Shown: positions 35,473 through 35,481 of the stretch, one piece after another | How positions within the stretch are numbered: position 1 is the first letter of the stretch | Layout: every line of letters starts with the position of its first letter | From: Rossellomorea aquimaris | Lineage (GTDB): Bacteria; Bacillota; Bacilli; Bacillales; Bacillaceae_B | Length of the DNA stretch: 35,481 bases | Assembly: GCF_003315075.1 (NCBI RefSeq) | Contig: NZ_QNRJ01000022.1 | Coordinates: forward strand, 20,552-56,032 | Direction: 5' to 3' | Translations under genes and position numbers: made by a program | Notes under the pieces: model-generated | What the model was told of the DNA's origin: nothing | The model's database searches: none | Seen by the model: the letters and a program-made list of their open reading frames with translations, nothing else

Positions 35473-35481
35473 TTTATCGGA
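35473..35481 (+). rRNA. 16S rRNA gene, first about 9 nt (cut by window edge)
   Basis: The window ends in TTTATCGGA, the expected 5' end of Bacillus 16S rRNA (which continues GAGTTTGATCC). With the tandem promoters and the leader upstream, this marks the start of an rrn operon. Confidence 0.7.

Overview
The window is a low-GC Gram-positive (Bacillota, Bacillaceae) chromosome segment. Gene content and order match the origin-proximal glmU-to-rrn region of Bacillus subtilis almost gene for gene. Sporulation genes (fin, spoVT, yabP, yabQ, spoIIE, yabS, yabT), Gram-positive promoters and strong AGGAGG ribosome binding sites support this. The two intergenic repeat families resemble ones I remember from marine/soil Bacillaceae (Rossellomorea or a close relative would fit), but the sequence alone does not fix the genus.

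Layout. 1-349: tandem structured repeats. 381-2790: glmU-prs (UDP-GlcNAc and PRPP). 2791-3551: a 761-bp gap with two inverted copies of a second GC-rich repeat and a SigB-type promoter. 3552-8819: ctc, pth (spoVC), fin and mfd. 9132-15219: spoVT, yabM-yabN-rqcP, yabP-yabQ-divIC and yabR. 15300-15662: a decayed DinB-like gene end and two minus-strand tRNA genes (Glu, Met). 15886-20252: spoIIE with its 21-bp-spaced promoter, then yabS-yabT. 20321-24343: tilS-hprT-ftsH. 24503-27075: coaX-hslO-yacD. 27182-28281: a possible 31-codon ORF and cysK. 28486-33223: folate operon pabB-pabA-pabC-folP-folB-folK-yazB. 33552-35039: lysS. 35246-35481: tandem rRNA promoters, leader and the first about 9 nt of a 16S gene.

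How it works together. The segment mixes essential housekeeping (cell-wall precursor, PRPP, tRNA-lysidine, peptidyl-tRNA release, CoA, folate, cysteine, lysyl-tRNA, membrane proteolysis, transcription-coupled repair, ribosome rescue) with forespore and mother-cell sporulation genes. Every protein gene is on the plus strand; only the tRNA pair is on the minus strand. Most intergenic gaps contain a clear terminator, a recognisable promoter, or both.

No wholly new multi-gene system is visible. The most interesting material is non-coding: hairpin repeats whose arms differ between neighbouring copies by compensatory changes, an inverted pair of a second repeat family, a matched pair of palindromes around the spoVT upstream region, a DinB-like gene remnant, and the absence of dusB between yazB and lysS, where B. 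subtilis carries it.
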